From assembly GCF_019037185.1 (NCBI RefSeq), contig NZ_JAHHXM010000010.1:1-64000 (forward strand): a DNA stretch of 64,000 nucleotides, given 5' to 3'. Source of the DNA: Oceanobacillus caeni. Lineage in GTDB: Bacteria > Bacillota > Bacilli > Bacillales > Amphibacillaceae. This document shows, piece after piece, positions 1 to 8,331 of this stretch. Numbering within the stretch: the stretch's first letter is position 1; the number at the start of each line of letters is the position of its first letter. The notes under the pieces are model-generated. The model saw only the letters and a list, made by a program, of their open reading frames with translations. It was not told the origin of the DNA and made no database searches. Both the position numbers and the translations under genes were made by a program.

Positions 1-85
1 ATACATTTATGATAGAGCGCCTTTTCTTTTTTTTCTAGAATTTTGTTTCAAATCCCCGAGAACTATTTTACACATAGCATGAACA

Positions 86-120
86 GGAAAAGCCATCCAA
101 GAAAATTGGATGGCTTTTCA
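86..120 (-). terminator. Rho-independent terminator of the 141-638 gene
   Basis: A 12-13 bp stem (AAAGCCATCCAA / TTGGATGGCTTT) with a 5-nt loop is followed on the minus strand by a T run. It lies just downstream of the stop of the minus-strand membrane protein gene. Confidence 0.7.
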
Positions 121-140
121 AGTGTTTATAAGATGACAAA

Positions 141-638
141 TCATACTTTTAATTTACCTTTTGTTTCGTATAAGGGATTTTTAAAATTTTCCTTTAAGTA
201 CTGAAGTCCATATAATAAATAAGCTTTATAATGGAGATAACAGAAAAATTGTAATTTGTTTAACCTATGAAGTTTGACAATCCTTATTTTCTTTAGAATA
301 CCCATAAAAATGAATGCAAATAATCCATGAGATATTATATTAACAATTACAAACTTCTTGAAATTGCTATACGTATATTTCAGAATCCACATGGAAGCTG
401 GCATATATGGACCAATACTAAACGGAAGCTCATTGGTTAAAAAGCTTCCTTTCTTATTGTAAAAAATCCACCACTTCTTTTTATTACCTATTATATGATT
501 AATGGTTTCGAAAATCACGATGATTAGTCCGGAAATGGAATAGCGTTTAAAGCTTCGTTTCCCAATAAAAATGACAGATAACCAAGGAATTACTATAAGT
601 AACATATTAAAAAGGATATATCGTAGTTTGGAAGACAT
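141..638 (-). CDS. Small polytopic membrane protein, function unknown
   Basis: The protein has 165 residues. I chose the ATG at 638 rather than a start 15 codons upstream because a strong AAAGGAG lies about 9 nt before it. Hydrophobic segments are visible near the N-terminus (YILFNMLLIVIPWLSVIFIG), around residues 35-47 and around residues 95-115, so three or four membrane spans are likely. Arg, Lys and Tyr are frequent in the loops, and the tail is basic. It loosely resembles the uncharacterised CBO0543-type membrane proteins common in Bacillaceae, but I do not firmly recognise it. It stands alone and ends in its own terminator. No catalytic motif is visible. Confidence 0.6.
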   Translation of the reverse strand: MSSKLRYILFNMLLIVIPWLSVIFIGKRSFKRYSISGLIIVIFETINHIIGNKKKWWIFYNKKGSFLTNELPFSIGPYMPASMWILKYTYSNFKKFVIVNIISHGLFAFIFMGILKKIRIVKLHRLNKLQFFCYLHYKAYLLYGLQYLKENFKNPLYETKGKLKV

Positions 639-930
639 GGTCAAAAGAACTCCTTTTTTTCGTGATAACCATAATATTCCCAACTACCTTATTCATATCC
701 ATTTTTGGCCAGTTTTTAGTAGGTAGGGAAAGCATAAACATCTTTACGATGGGGCTCCGATTACTTACCACATTGTAAAGATTTGAATAAGTGCAACTAA
801 GGCACTTGCCTAACCTAAAATGCCAAGTTTTTTAATAGTAGAAATATTGTCTGAGTACTAATTAAAACTAAGCATACAATGGTTATTTTCTATCTAACAG
901 GGGTATTGTATAGAAAAGGGGGGAATAAGA

Positions 931-2258
931 TTGCATTACGTCATTATAGGTGGTGTTGCTGCAGGGATGAGTGCAGCAATGGAGATTGTTCGTACGGATG
1001 AATCAGCGGAAATTACGGTTTTAGAACGAGGTACCGATTATTCATAGGGCAGTGCGGGTTACCTTATGTAGTAAATGGAGTAGTTCCTTCATTAGATGAT
1101 GTAGTTGCCCGAAGTGTTAAGACATTCAGAGAAAAATATCATATGGATGCAAGAGTAAATACAGAGGTAACTAACATAGATGTGCAAGACCAAAAGGTGA
1201 AAGGGATCGATACAGAAACGAAAGAGACTATTGAAGTTCCATATGATCGCTTACTAATCGCTTCAGGTTCCGACCCAATTGTTCCGGATTGGGAAGGAGT
1301 TCAATTAAAAGGGATTCATACATTGAAAACATTACGTGATACGGAAGGAATGATGAACGATTTAACTGACAATGTAAACCATGTCACGATTGTTGGTGGA
1401 GGATATGTCGGTTTAGAAATGGCTGAAAGTTTTAAAACACTCGGCAAAAATGTAACCCTTATTCAACGTGGCCAACAAGTGGCGAAGATTTTTGATGAGG
1501 ATATGGCCGAGCTTATTCATGAGGAAGCAAAGAAAAACGATATTGAACTGATATTAGGGGAATCCGTTGAAGCCTTTTTAGGTAAGGACCGAGTAGAAGC
1601 GGTAAAAACGGACAAGCGATCACATGATACTGACTTCGTTCTATTAGCTATTGGGGTGCAGCCAAACACAAGCATCTTAAAAGATACAGGTATCCATATG
1701 AATGAACAAGGAGCCATTCATGTGAATGCATATATGAAAACATCGATTAAAAATATTTATTCAGCAGGAGACTGTGCGACGCAGTATCATATAGTAAAAC
1801 AACTAGATGATCACATTCCATTAGGGACAACTGCTAATAAACAAGGAAGAATCGCTGGAGCAAATATGGCAGGAAATCCATTATCGTTTAAAGGGATTGT
1901 AGGAACATCGATTGTGAAATTTTTTGATTTAACGTTAGGAAGAACAGGTTTATCGGAAAGAGAGGCAAAACAATTAAATCTGCCGTATTCCATACAGACG
2001 ACGAAAGCAAATTCACATGCAGGGTATTACCCAGGTGGGGAAACATTGCATATTAAACTTCTCTACCATACAAAGACTAGTGAATTACTTGGTGGTCAAA
2101 TAATCGGTAAAAAAGGTGTGGATAAACGAATCGATGTGTTAGCTACTGCACTGTATAATAAAATGACCATTCACCAACTGCTAGATTTAGACCTTGCCTA
2201 TGCTCCACCGTACAATGGAGTGTGGGATCCAACGCAACAAATGGCGAGAAAGGTGTAG
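931..2258 (+). pseudogene. cdr: CoA-disulfide reductase (Cdr), broken by a 1-nt frameshift
   Basis: Reading starts at TTG 931 behind AAAAGGGGGG and gives a Rossmann motif ([16 protein letters not shown]), then stops at TAG 1045-1047. The next frame continues with GQCGLPYVVNGVV, carrying the redox Cys expected in this family, and runs to 2258. A second GGGYVGLEMAES nucleotide-binding motif lies mid-protein, and the C-terminus has KRIDVLATAL and AYAPPY, as in Staphylococcus aureus Cdr. One missing base near 1045 (TCATAGGG where TCATATGGG is expected) explains the break. Cdr reduces CoA disulfide with NADPH and maintains thiol balance. The intact 371-codon remainder could start at ATG 1143 but would lack the FAD motif and active Cys. 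A sequencing error cannot be excluded. Confidence 0.85.
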
Positions 2259-2326
2259 AGACAGTGGGTCAGTGGGTTCCATGTCCCGCTTGCTTTGATG
2301 AAATTTTTATCAAGAATCACCACTAG

Positions 2327-2521
2327 GATATCAGTATTCGAGGGCAAGAAATCAGGAATCACCACTAGGATATCAGTACACGGAAGCGAGATATCGGTAA
2401 ATACCACTAGGATATCAGTACACGGAAGCAAGATATCGGTAAACACTGCTGGGATATCAGTACACGGAAGCAAGATATCGGTAAACACCATTGGGATATC
2501 AGTACACGGGAGCAAGAAATC
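2327..2521. repeat. Phased GATATC palindrome array 1 (21-bp period)
   Basis: GATATC, or the variant GAAATC, begins at 2327, 2348, 2369, 2390, 2411, 2432, 2453, 2474, 2495 and 2516, that is every 21 bp exactly. Alternate units differ (GATATCAGTACACGG and GATATCGGTAAACAC), giving a 42-bp higher-order repeat. Both strands stay open in at least one frame, which yields spurious proteins with a 14-residue repeat (ISVHGSEISVNTTR-like). The array begins about 70 bp after the broken cdr gene. A related array in opposite orientation lies at 23816-23984. Confidence 0.85.
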
Positions 2522-2589
2522 AGGATTCGTAAGTATATGATCAGGATTTCCGTTACCCCGCTTCAAATATAAGGTTCTTGACCCGTTTT

Positions 2590-2723
2590 AAGACTCCCAC
2601 CTTAAGCTTCTGAGGAAACTAAGAAGGTAGGTGGGAGATCACCTGCCCGTAAAGGTCCGATAAGTGCGACTAACCGTGAGAGGGGGATGTGGGAAAACCA
2701 CCGCTGGTGGAAGTCTTCTTTAT
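2590..2723 (+). repeat. Structured interspersed repeat, family A, copy 1
   Basis: It begins AAGACTCCCACC and ends GGAAGTCTTCTTTAT. CTCCCACC pairs with GGTGGGAG to form one hairpin. The outer AAGACT can pair with AGTCTT, and a second, weaker hairpin in this copy sits near the 3' end. The block CTGCCCGTAAAGG followed by CGATAAGTG is shared with the copies at 34922, 53450, 54787 and 58075. No open frame is conserved, so it looks like a MITE-like or structured RNA element. Confidence 0.75.
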
Positions 2724-2738
2724 ACAAAGTAGCTGAAA

Positions 2739-2771
2739 AGCCATTCCCTATTTGGTGTAAGGGAATGGCTT
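2739..2771 (-). terminator. Terminator of the OpuF-like operon
   Basis: AAGCCATTCCCT and AGGGAATGGCTT form a 12-bp stem, followed by TTTTC on the minus strand, 16 bp past the stop of the permease/binding-protein gene. Confidence 0.65.
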
Positions 2772-2786
2772 GTTCCTTTCATTATA

Positions 2787-4313
2787 TTAATTGTTCTTTT
2801 CAATTAACCCTTCTTCTTCAAGATAGTTCTGTGCGATTTTATAAGCACTTTTTCCTTCAACTGCTACTTGATAGTTCATCTCGCGCATCTGTTCATCGGT
2901 GATCTTTCCAGCAAGTTGGTTTAGAATAGCTTCTAATTCCGGATACTTCTCTAATGTTTCACTCCTAAGTAAAGCAGCTCCTTGATATGGTGGGAATAAT
3001 TCTTGGTCATCCTCTAGAACTTTAAGATTATATCTTCTCAATTCACTATCTGTTGAATAGGCGTCGATCAAATTGATTTCATTTTGCTCCATAGCTGTAT
3101 ACCTAAGTTTCGGCTCCATTGTTACGAGATTAGGAAATTCAAGATTATATTTTTCTTGAATCCCAACATAACCATCTTCACGGTCAGAAAATTCCAAAGT
3201 GAAACCTGCTTTCACGTCACCTTCTATACCATGTAAATCGGATATGGATTCAAGACTATGTTTTTCTGCGAATGGTGCAGAAACAGCTAGTGCATACGTA
3301 TTGTTATATTGCATTGGTTCGAGTAAAGTAAAATCAAATTTCTCGAATAATCCATCTCGTGCTTGCTCATATACCTCTTGTTTATCATTACTTATCGGAG
3401 TTTCTTTTAAAAATTGTGTTACAATCGTTCCAGTGAACTCAGGGTATATATCAATTTCACCTGACTGTAAAGCGTTAAATAAGAAAGATGTTTTCCCAAG
3501 TCCAGGTTCTAATTTCACGTTTAAATCTGTTTCATCCTCAATTAATAATTTGTACATATTAATCAGAATTTCGGGTTCAGAACCTAATTTTCCGCCAATA
3601 ACGATGCTTTCTTGGCTTCCCTTCAAGGCGTTAGGTGCGATGGAAATACCGGCAGCCAATATAACAATTACAAGAATCGATACCAGTAATTTTTTGTAAG
3701 AAAGTTTTTGCATTCCTCGTAACAACAAATCAAATATAATGGCCAATAGTGCAGCGGGAATAGCACCAAGAATAATAAGAGAAGAATCATTTCGGTCGAT
3801 TCCTAGTAAAATAAGATCACCTAAACCACCTGCGCCTATTAATGCGGCAAGAGTAGCAGTACCAATTATTAACACCATTGCCGTACGAATTCCCGCCATA
3901 ATGACTGGCATTGCAAGAGGTAACTCTACTTTCAACAATCTTCTCGGTGTGTTCATTCCCATTGCCATGGCCGCTTCGATTAAAGAAGAGTCCACTTCTT
4001 TTATTCCGGTATATGTATTACGTAGAATGGGAAGAAGTGCGTAAATAATAAGCGCAATGATAGCAGGAACCTTTCCAATACCGAATAATGGGATGAATAA
4101 ACCTAATAATGCTAACGAAGGAATGGTTTGTAAAACAGCGGTAATTTCAATAATACTTTCAGCAATACGTGCTTTTTTTGTTAAGTAAATCCCCAATGGA
4201 ATGGAAATAATGACAGCAAAGAATAACGCGATAAAAGATAGTTGAATATGTTCAAAAAGTGCTTGAATCAATTGATCTTGGCGGTTTTGGAATACATTTA
4301 TGAAGTTAGACAT
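2787..4313 (-). CDS. Compatible-solute ABC transporter, fused permease and binding protein (OpuF/BilEB type)
   Basis: The protein has 508 residues. The start ATG at 4313 has a GGGAGG ribosome site and overlaps the stop of the upstream ATPase gene by 8 nt. Residues 1 to about 205 form an OpuCB/ProW-like permease with several membrane spans and the EAA-type loop (EAAMAMGMNTPRRLLKVELPL). From about residue 230 (GGKLGSEPEIL) a quaternary-amine-binding domain of the OpuBC/OpuCC class follows (EFTGTIVTQFL, AYSTDSELRRYNLKVLEDD, FPPYQGAAL). This one-chain design is known for BilEB of Listeria and OpuFB of Bacillus. It imports osmoprotectants such as glycine betaine or choline; the exact substrate cannot be read from sequence. 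Nothing appears truncated. Confidence 0.9.
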   Translation of the reverse strand: MSNFINVFQNRQDQLIQALFEHIQLSFIALFFAVIISIPLGIYLTKKARIAESIIEITAVLQTIPSLALLGLFIPLFGIGKVPAIIALIIYALLPILRNTYTGIKEVDSSLIEAAMAMGMNTPRRLLKVELPLAMPVIMAGIRTAMVLIIGTATLAALIGAGGLGDLILLGIDRNDSSLIILGAIPAALLAIIFDLLLRGMQKLSYKKLLVSILVIVILAAGISIAPNALKGSQESIVIGGKLGSEPEILINMYKLLIEDETDLNVKLEPGLGKTSFLFNALQSGEIDIYPEFTGTIVTQFLKETPISNDKQEVYEQARDGLFEKFDFTLLEPMQYNNTYALAVSAPFAEKHSLESISDLHGIEGDVKAGFTLEFSDREDGYVGIQEKYNLEFPNLVTMEPKLRYTAMEQNEINLIDAYSTDSELRRYNLKVLEDDQELFPPYQGAALLRSETLEKYPELEAILNQLAGKITDEQMREMNYQVAVEGKSAYKIAQNYLEEEGLIEKNN

Positions 4314-5265
4314 GATTGTTTCCTCCCACCGGTACACTTTCAGAAAGATAATGGATGAGCATTTGTCTGTTGATATACCCAATCGCTTGTCCATTTTTTT
4401 CTACCCTAATTTGTTCGTGTTCAGATAAAAGCGTTAAAACTTCCTCAAGTGACGCATGGGCAGTTAATGATGGAGAAGACGACAGATTATTATGATGTGC
4501 AGGTTCCATCAGATCCTCTAAGCTGAAATCAGAATTCATCCATGATGCCCCACTTACAAAATCTCTAACAAAGTCATTGGAAGGGTGACTTATCAATTCT
4601 TCTGGAGTTGCCAATTGTACGATTTTCCCATCATTCATCAAACAAATTCGATCCGCTAATTTCATTGCTTCCTTCATGTCGTGCGTAACAAAAATTATTG
4701 TTTTCTTAATACTTTTTTGTAAATGAATGATATCATCTTGTAATTTCTCCCGGCTAAGTGGATCAAGTGCACTAAAGGGTTCGTCCATTAAAATGATTTC
4801 TGGATCAGCTGCTAGAGCGCGAATTACTCCAACTCTCTGCTGTTCCCCTCCAGATAGTTCACTCGGTTTACGATTTCGATATGTATCCGGGTCAAGCCCC
4901 ACCATTTCTAATAGTTCCGTAACGCGGCGATAAATGTTATCTTTTTTCCATTTTTTTAATTCAGGGACAATCGCGATATTTTCCTCAATCGTCATATGAG
5001 GAAATAATGCAATTTGTTGTAAGACATAACCAATGTCCCAGCGAAGTTCGTGAATATTAAAATCACTTATTTTCCTTCCATTGACGAAAATCGTACCATC
5101 TGACAATGGAATGAGTCGATTCATCATTTTTAAAGTAGTCGTCTTACCACAACCACTGGGACCAATGAGAACAAAGAATTCTCCTTTGTTAATCGTAAAG
5201 TTTATCGAATCCACTGCTCTAGTCCCATCTTCATAAACTTTACTAACATTTTCAAATGTAATCAT
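4306..5265 (-). CDS. Compatible-solute ABC transporter ATPase (OpuFA/OpuCA type)
   Basis: The protein has 319 residues. It carries Walker A GPSGCGKTT, Q-loop (YVLQQIALFPH), signature LSGGEQQRVG, Walker B IILMDEPFSALD and the switch His in VTHDM. After the ATPase core a regulatory tail of about 80 residues contains a single CBS-like unit (ASLEEVLTLLSEHEQIRVEKN), shorter than the tandem CBS pair of OpuCA. It powers the downstream fused permease/binding protein, with which it overlaps by 8 nt, so the two are translationally coupled. It works at the cytoplasmic face of the membrane. An osmotically induced promoter is expected upstream but none is clear. Confidence 0.9.
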   Translation of the reverse strand: MITFENVSKVYEDGTRAVDSINFTINKGEFFVLIGPSGCGKTTTLKMMNRLIPLSDGTIFVNGRKISDFNIHELRWDIGYVLQQIALFPHMTIEENIAIVPELKKWKKDNIYRRVTELLEMVGLDPDTYRNRKPSELSGGEQQRVGVIRALAADPEIILMDEPFSALDPLSREKLQDDIIHLQKSIKKTIIFVTHDMKEAMKLADRICLMNDGKIVQLATPEELISHPSNDFVRDFVSGASWMNSDFSLEDLMEPAHHNNLSSSPSLTAHASLEEVLTLLSEHEQIRVEKNGQAIGYINRQMLIHYLSESVPVGGNNHV

Positions 5266-5439
5266 GTTGTATAAGCTCCTTCTATTTACTAATTCTTCTT
5301 TTCTAACTATATCTCTTTTTTCATCATGTTAAACCTATGGGATGATTAAAGGGGAGGCAGTAACATTTGGAATCATTAGACATATAATTCATATTAATAC
5401 GAGTTGTAAACAATGAATTAATATTGGAGTTGAATAAAA

Positions 5440-6096
5440 ATGGGAAGAGAATTTCTGCCGTTGTTTAATGAATGGGCAAATTCCTATGACGACACGATTA
5501 GTGGATCGGATAAGGAATATAGAACCGTATTCGAACGTTATGATGAAATATTGGAAGAAGTAGCCAATAAAGCAGAAGGGAATGTATTGGAGTTTGGAGT
5601 TGGGACAGGAAATTTATCTAAGAAAATCATGGAAAAGGGACAGGAACTGATTGGCATTGAGCCATCCGTAGCAATGCGGAAGATTGTAAAAGAAAAATAT
5701 CCGTCTATACAAGTTTTTGATGGAGATTTTCTAGAATTTCCAACTATCCGCGAGACCGTTGATTCGATTGTAAGCACCTATGCTTTTCATCACTTAACAG
5801 ATTTGGAAAAAGAAGATGCAATAAGAAAATATGCTTCCTTACTTCCTTCACATGGAAAAATTATTTTTGCGGATACTGTTTTTGAAACTGAAAAAGCAAA
5901 GGAAGACATGATAGAAGATGCAATGAAGAAAGAATATCACCGGTTAGCCAATGATTTGAAGAGCGAATATTATACAACGATTGAAGTATTGCGTCAGATT
6001 TTTAACCGAAATCACTTTGATGTAACATTTGAAAAAATGAATGACTTTGTCTGGCTATTCATTGCTACGAAGCATGATCAGGTAAGGGGGAAGTGA
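5440..6096 (+). CDS. yrrT: Class I SAM-dependent methyltransferase, YrrT type
   Basis: The protein has 218 residues, normal for YrrT. Motif I is VLEFGVGTGNLS (about residue 48), followed by the acidic loop GIEPS and post-motif VSTYAFHHL. It begins FLPLFNEWANSYDDTI, as in Bacillus YrrT. The methylated substrate is unknown. In B. subtilis the gene leads the yrrT-mtnN-mccA-mccB operon, which turns homocysteine into cysteine. Here mccA follows after a single base, and mtnN, which removes adenine from S-adenosylhomocysteine, is absent. A TATAAT lies at 5383-5388, but I find no convincing -35 box. Confidence 0.85.
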   Translation: MGREFLPLFNEWANSYDDTISGSDKEYRTVFERYDEILEEVANKAEGNVLEFGVGTGNLSKKIMEKGQELIGIEPSVAMRKIVKEKYPSIQVFDGDFLEFPTIRETVDSIVSTYAFHHLTDLEKEDAIRKYASLLPSHGKIIFADTVFETEKAKEDMIEDAMKKEYHRLANDLKSEYYTTIEVLRQIFNRNHFDVTFEKMNDFVWLFIATKHDQVRGK

Positions 6097-6097
6097 C

Positions 6098-7015
6098 ATG
6101 GCAGTTTATCACGCAATTAAAGAATTAATTGGTGAGACCCCATTATTAGAGCTTAGCCATTTTTCCTTACCTAAAGGGGTTAGGTTGTATGCTAAGTTAG
6201 AATTTTTTAACCCTGGAGGAAGTGTGAAAGATCGTCTCGGAATGGAATTAATAGAGGATGCATTCGAACGTGGTGTCGTGACAAAAGGCGGTACCATTAT
6301 TGAACCAACCGCTGGAAATACTGGGATTGGCTTAGCCCTTGCAGCGAAAGAAAAAGGACTTCATATTATTTTTTGTGTACCGGAACATTTTAGTAGGGAA
6401 AAACAAATGATCATGAAAGCCCTCGGTGCAGAAATTGTCCATACACCACGAGATTTAGGGATGGTTGGTGCCATTGAGAAATCAAAGCAATTAGTACATG
6501 ACATTCCAAACAGCTATTGTCCGCAACAATTTGCTAATCCCGCTAATCCAAAAGCATATTATAAAACCCTCGCACCGGAGATTTGGAATGATTTAAATGG
6601 AAAAGTAGATATTTTTGTTGCTGGTGCAGGTTCTGGCGGTACTTTTATGGGAGTTTCCCAGTATTTAAAAGAAAAGAATCCAGATGTGAAGACAGCTATT
6701 GTGGAACCCGAAGGATCAATCATTGCAGGAGGAAAGCCGGGACCACATGAAACAGAGGGAATTGGGATGGAATTTTTACCTGATTATATGGAACGGTCCT
6801 ATTTAAATGCCATTCACACCATTTCGGATGAAGATGCTTTTCGGATGGTTAAAGAATTGGCTCAAAAAGAAGGACTGCTAGTCGGAAGTTCTTCTGGTGC
6901 TGCCATGGTAGCCGCGTTAAAAGAGGCAGAACAAGCAAAAGAGGGAACGAATATTGTAATAGTCTTTCCAGATGGTAGTGACAGATATCTAAGTAAAAAT
7001 ATTTATCGTATATAA
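6098..7015 (+). CDS. mccA: Cystathionine beta-synthase-type enzyme MccA (PLP)
   Basis: The protein has 305 residues. PLP Lys lies in NPGGSVKDRLG (about residue 42). The substrate-binding loop TAGNTGIG and the phosphate-binding glycine loop GAGSGGT are present, with the C-terminal SSSGAAM motif. VPEHFSREKQ and EGIGMEF are typical of MccA rather than CysK. MccA condenses homocysteine (or O-acetylserine-derived intermediates) with serine-type substrates to cystathionine in the cytoplasm. It follows yrrT by one base and precedes mccB by 14 bp, with AAGGGGAGAAAAG before mccB, so all three are surely cotranscribed. CymR control is known in Bacillus; no operator was identified here. Confidence 0.9.
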   Translation: MAVYHAIKELIGETPLLELSHFSLPKGVRLYAKLEFFNPGGSVKDRLGMELIEDAFERGVVTKGGTIIEPTAGNTGIGLALAAKEKGLHIIFCVPEHFSREKQMIMKALGAEIVHTPRDLGMVGAIEKSKQLVHDIPNSYCPQQFANPANPKAYYKTLAPEIWNDLNGKVDIFVAGAGSGGTFMGVSQYLKEKNPDVKTAIVEPEGSIIAGGKPGPHETEGIGMEFLPDYMERSYLNAIHTISDEDAFRMVKELAQKEGLLVGSSSGAAMVAALKEAEQAKEGTNIVIVFPDGSDRYLSKNIYRI

Positions 7016-7029
7016 GGGGAGAAAAGAAA

Positions 7030-8163
7030 ATGAGAAATAGAACTAAAATGGTGCATGGTGGAATTACTTCGGATGAACAAACAGGTGCTGTATCTGTTCC
7101 AATTTATCAAGTAAGTACGTATAAACAGGATGCTGCTGGCAAACATCGCGGTTATGAATATTCACGAACAGGAAACCCGACAAGATATGCCCTTGAGGAA
7201 ACAATTGCTAATTTAGAAAACGGGGTAGCCGGTTTTGCTTTTGGTTCTGGTATGGCAGCCATTACCACCGTCATGATGTTATTGGATGCAGAGGATCACG
7301 TTGTTATGACAGATGATATTTATGGTGGAACCTATCGTTTAATGACAAAGGTATTCAATCGTTTCAAATTGGACCATACGTATGTTGATACTAGTGTTCC
7401 AGAAAAGGTAGAAGCGGCTATTACCCCAAAAACGAGAGCATTGTATATTGAAACACCGACAAATCCATTGTTAAAAATCACTGACTTACAAAAGATGTCT
7501 GAAATCGCTAAGAAGCATGATCTTTTATTAATTGTGGATAATACATTCGCAACACCATACTGGCAACAACCTATTGACTTAGGTGCCAATATTGTTTTAC
7601 ACAGTGCAACGAAATATATTGGCGGACATAGTGATGTTGTAGCGGGATTAGTTGTTGTTGATTCCATTGAATTAGCGGAAAAAATGCATTTCATCCAGAA
7701 TTCAGTTGGTGCGGTTTTAGGTCCACATGATTCTTGGCTATTAATGAGAGGGATCAAAACATTAGGACTGCGAATGGAAGCAATTGAGGAAAATACAAGG
7801 AGCATTGCAGCATTTCTACAATCACATCATAAAGTATCATCCATCCATTATCCAGGGCTCACCGACCATCGCGGTCACGATATTGCAAAACAACAATCTA
7901 GTGGTTTTGGCGGGATGATTTCCTTTGATGTTGGAAGCGGAGAATTAACAGATCAAGTGTTACAAAAGGTGAAATATTTTACACTTGCGGAGAGTCTAGG
8001 TGCGGTGGAAAGTCTCATATCCGTACCAGCAAAAATGACGCATGCTTCCATTCCAAAAGAAAGAAGAGAAGAGCTCGGAATTACAGATGGATTAATCCGC
8101 CTTTCTGTTGGAATAGAAGATAGTGAAGATTTAATAGAAGATTTAGAACAGGCGCTAGAATAG
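7030..8163 (+). CDS. mccB: Cystathionine gamma-lyase / homocysteine gamma-lyase MccB
   Basis: The protein has 377 residues, full length for the Cys/Met-metabolism PLP family. The motif SATKYIGGHSDV holds the PLP lysine. YEYSRTGNPT near the N-terminus and SLGAVESLISVPAKMTHA near the C-terminus are characteristic. It cleaves cystathionine to cysteine, ammonia and 2-oxobutyrate, completing the reverse transsulfuration started by MccA. It is the last gene of the operon. A GC-rich hairpin follows at 8169-8200. Confidence 0.92.
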   Translation: MRNRTKMVHGGITSDEQTGAVSVPIYQVSTYKQDAAGKHRGYEYSRTGNPTRYALEETIANLENGVAGFAFGSGMAAITTVMMLLDAEDHVVMTDDIYGGTYRLMTKVFNRFKLDHTYVDTSVPEKVEAAITPKTRALYIETPTNPLLKITDLQKMSEIAKKHDLLLIVDNTFATPYWQQPIDLGANIVLHSATKYIGGHSDVVAGLVVVDSIELAEKMHFIQNSVGAVLGPHDSWLLMRGIKTLGLRMEAIEENTRSIAAFLQSHHKVSSIHYPGLTDHRGHDIAKQQSSGFGGMISFDVGSGELTDQVLQKVKYFTLAESLGAVESLISVPAKMTHASIPKERREELGITDGLIRLSVGIEDSEDLIEDLEQALE

Positions 8164-8168
8164 AGCTA

Positions 8169-8200
8169 GTGGGGACGGGATCCTTATCCCATGTCCCCAC
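8169..8200 (+). terminator. Hairpin after mccB
   Basis: GTGGGGAC pairs with GTCCCCAC and an inner GGGA pairs with TCCC around a 6-nt loop. There is no T run after it, so it may be a processing or attenuation hairpin or a weak terminator. Confidence 0.4.
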
Positions 8201-8216
8201 GACCCTAAAATAGTTA

Positions 8217-8245
8217 TTGTATATTTAACTTTTTTTATATATAAT
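8217..8245 (+). promoter_or_regulatory. Putative sigma-A promoter of the aminotransferase operon
   Basis: TTGTAT (8217-8222) and TATAAT (8240-8245) are separated by 17 bp, 86 bp before the start codon at 8332. The region is very AT-rich, so chance matches are possible. Confidence 0.4.
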
Positions 8246-8331
8246 AATTTATATTCATGCAATAAAATGTATAAAATTACATAAGTTAATATTGGAATAA
8301 ATGAAAAAATTTACATGGAGGAGAAGTACAT

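Noticed and set aside
2327-2521. CRISPR-like array
   Set aside because: The period is only 21 bp, the intervals are themselves repeated rather than unique, and no cas genes are present.
2198-2566. Open frames on both strands across the GATATC array (81 and 122 codons)
   Set aside because: They arise from a 42-bp repeat that is open in several frames, have no ribosome site and encode only repeated short phrases.
5360-5390. Promoter for yrrT
   Set aside because: TATAAT at 5383 lacks a -35 box at 16-18 bp; the apparent TTGGAA is only 10 bp away.
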